This document shows, piece by piece, positions 62,034-64,000 of a stretch of DNA of 64,000 bases. This DNA comes from Prunus persica (Eukaryota > Streptophyta > Magnoliopsida > Rosales > Rosaceae): the NCBI RefSeq assembly GCF_000346465.2, contig NC_034016.1, positions 8,526,611 through 8,590,610 on the forward strand, given 5' to 3'. The notes under the pieces are model-generated. The model was not told the DNA's origin, did not search any database, and worked only from the letters and a program-made list of their open reading frames with translations. The translations under genes and the position numbers were made by a program. Numbering within the stretch: the stretch's first letter is position 1; each line of letters starts with the position of its first letter.

Positions 62034-64000
62034 GTTGCACAAACAACTCCCTCCCCCTTCAACAGCCGAGCAGCTTTTTCCTTGACGCCACCCCGTCCAG
62101 CCGTCAACTTCGTCGGCACCGGTCCCAAAAGAACCAGCTCATCCTCCTCTACAAGTCTCAGCCCTCAGCCGCTCCACTCCGCCGCTGGCGTCGTCGGAAT
62201 TTGCAGAAATCCGATAGTTTTCCCGAAAATTCAAACCGTTCGTTCTCCTTCAATTCTCCTCCAAATTTGTCGAGTAAAGTATGGATTTCTACCTATTTTC
62301 CATGCTCTAGCTGATGGTTGGGTAGGTTTGCATCGATTTTGACCGTAGATAGCTCGGTTTGTAATTTGGAATTCGGCCGATTTTCGACCTCCGTGGCCAC
62401 TTCCGGTCAGTTTTTGGGGTAGGTCCAAGAACAAAAGTGGTTCCAAATATGGTGTTATACCTAGGGTAGGAGTTTGGAGCCGTGGTTTTGAGATTTTCCA
62501 GCGATGCGTAATCGCTTTGGACACCCAGCGCTGCCGGCGCGTACGGCGGCGCGTGGGCGAGAGTGGTGTATTGGTACTGTATCTTGATGCGATCCTTAGG
62601 TTGTCACGAGCGCATAGGAATTTACGGATCTCAATTTGGATACCGTTTGAGCCTCGAACGGATTTTCCATATTGTGCGATTTTCGGGTTCAATTCTGTTG
62701 AGCCATTGGATCGTAATCAATTTTAGATATGTTACTCTAGATAATTTTAGAAACGTGTAAGATTCGACGGATCGTGAATCGGAGTCCCGGATACTCTGAA
62801 ATCGCGAACCCTAGGGTTAGGGTTTAGAAATTATGCAATTACACGATCGTGATCAATCCGACCGTCCGATCGACACCAATACCCTCGGGACATGTGCCCT
62901 AGATATATTGGACCTTCTAGCGGCTTCCGGATCATATTGTGAGGTCATGGACCCGTGGGGTCCCTAGTTGATCTTTTTGGGACTTTAACGCTTTTTGAGT
63001 CCCAAGATACTGCTAAACGAATCCAAGTTGAAGGAAAGCTTTTATGGGCATGGGGATAACTTTAAATTGACGTACGTACTTTTAGAAGCCGGGGGTAGGG
63101 TTTTTAATTTAATACTATATTGTATTAATAGAATAATATGGTCATTGAATCAAGCACCCCGGCACCAGTTGACCCGCAGGAGGGACCTTCAAGAGGTCCA
63201 GCGAGCTCGGACTATCAGTGAGTGGACTCTTTGTTTTAATAAATGAATTTAAGCAGTTCAGTTTCAGTTATAAGCTGTTTTATTCTGTTAAATATTTTAT
63301 ATTGCATGCTGCCGAGTGAAATCTCCTTTAAAGAATATAAGAAAAGATATTCTCGTTAATTATCAGATAAAGGGCAGCAAAATTTTAAAGGTTACAAAAA
63401 GTGAATTATTCGACAGTTTTGCTTCAGAAACTTTATATTTTCTTAAACCACCTTGTACCCATATATTAAATGTTGCATTCGGATTATATTTGTTGTCTTC
63501 GGTTTAGTCAGCATGCTTGACAGTTGCCCCACGAGTTCCTTGGTACTCGAACTCGTGTGGAGCGAGTAATGCGGATCAGGTGAACTACGGTCCCCTGCAT
63601 CTTGCGAGTTGCGGCTCGGACTGACTTCGTGTCACTGAGACCTGCGAGTATGTGTCACCCATGGTGATGCAAGGAATTGACGGAAATAAGGGTACACCTA
63701 GGTGATAGTTTTAAACTGTTTTCAAATGTATAATTATATACATGCATTGATTTCAGAACTAAAGAAAATAAACTAGTTTGTATAACTGTTTTTACAGTGG
63801 GGTAAGTATGTTCATATGCTATTTTTCTAAACTTTGTTTTTGGGTCCACTCACTCTTTTTCATGTTTTGCGCCCCAGGCAGTAGACGTGCACATGAATCC
63901 ACCACCAGGCCATTTCCCATCTTTCGCGCCTTTCTTTTGATGTAGGATTTTTGTTTTGTAAAAGGATTGATTCCTTGTAAATTCTTAGTAATTGCTCTGA
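61709..64000 (+). mobile_element. Long LTR-like sequence, truncated by the window end
   Basis: Starts TGTAATGACCCAAACC, a common start of long LTRs in plant Ty3 elements. It goes on without coding potential for 2.3 kb and carries GCGCCCCAGGCAG near the end, a motif I associate with Tekay/Del LTRs. It holds a (CT)n run at 62001-62031 and a hairpin CCACGAGTTC / GAACTCGTG at 63529-63557. The other end is outside the window, so solo LTR and full element cannot be told apart. Confidence 0.5.

Overview
The window is nuclear DNA of a flowering plant. Its two host genes are split by canonical GT-AG introns, their products match eudicot chloroplast copper ATPases and KUP/HAK/KT potassium transporters, and about two thirds of the window is plant transposable elements. 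A woody rosid such as a Rosaceae species is plausible, but that is an inference. Two runs of N (27525-27624 and 44147-44890) mark it as a scaffold assembly.

Layout. (1) 1-16736, plus strand: the 3' half of a P1B copper ATPase gene (PAA1/HMA6 type), 11 exons from just after the TGE motif to the stop. One of its introns carries a decayed Ty3 chromovirus (435-6170) with clear LTRs and a 5-bp target duplication. Other introns carry tandem duplications and LINE scraps. (2) 16737-19717: intergenic space between convergent genes, with a PIF/Harbinger-like MITE. (3) 19718-28576, minus strand: a complete 10-exon KUP7-like potassium transporter gene. (4) 29226-45468: a nested stack. A PIF/Harbinger-type element contains AT-rich satellite, which contains a foldback MITE, which contains a 14.6-kb Tat-lineage Ty3 retrotransposon. 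The retrotransposon has dual RNase H, near-identical LTRs, three nonsense codons in an otherwise single-frame gag-pol, and a long intact antisense gene encoding a plant mobile domain (PMD) protein. (5) 47390-57759: a 10.4-kb CACTA (En/Spm) transposon with TNP2 transposase, a Ulp1-protease remnant, a captured fragment of the proteasome gene RPN6, and large arrays of an ACGACG/CGTCGT subterminal motif. It sits inside one copy of a 108-bp tandem repeat. (6) 58206-60290: a decayed FAR1/FRS-type gene (FAR1 domain, MULE transposase, SWIM, zinc knuckle). (7) 61709-64000: a long LTR-like sequence running off the window end.

The two host genes share no pathway: one moves copper into plastids, the other moves potassium. 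They are tail-to-tail neighbours. The most interesting items are the antisense PMD gene, which stays open while the sense polyprotein of the same element is broken, and the CACTA element that carries a piece of RPN6. Nonsense codons in several elements can be explained by single C-to-T or G-to-A changes, as expected from deamination of methylated cytosine.
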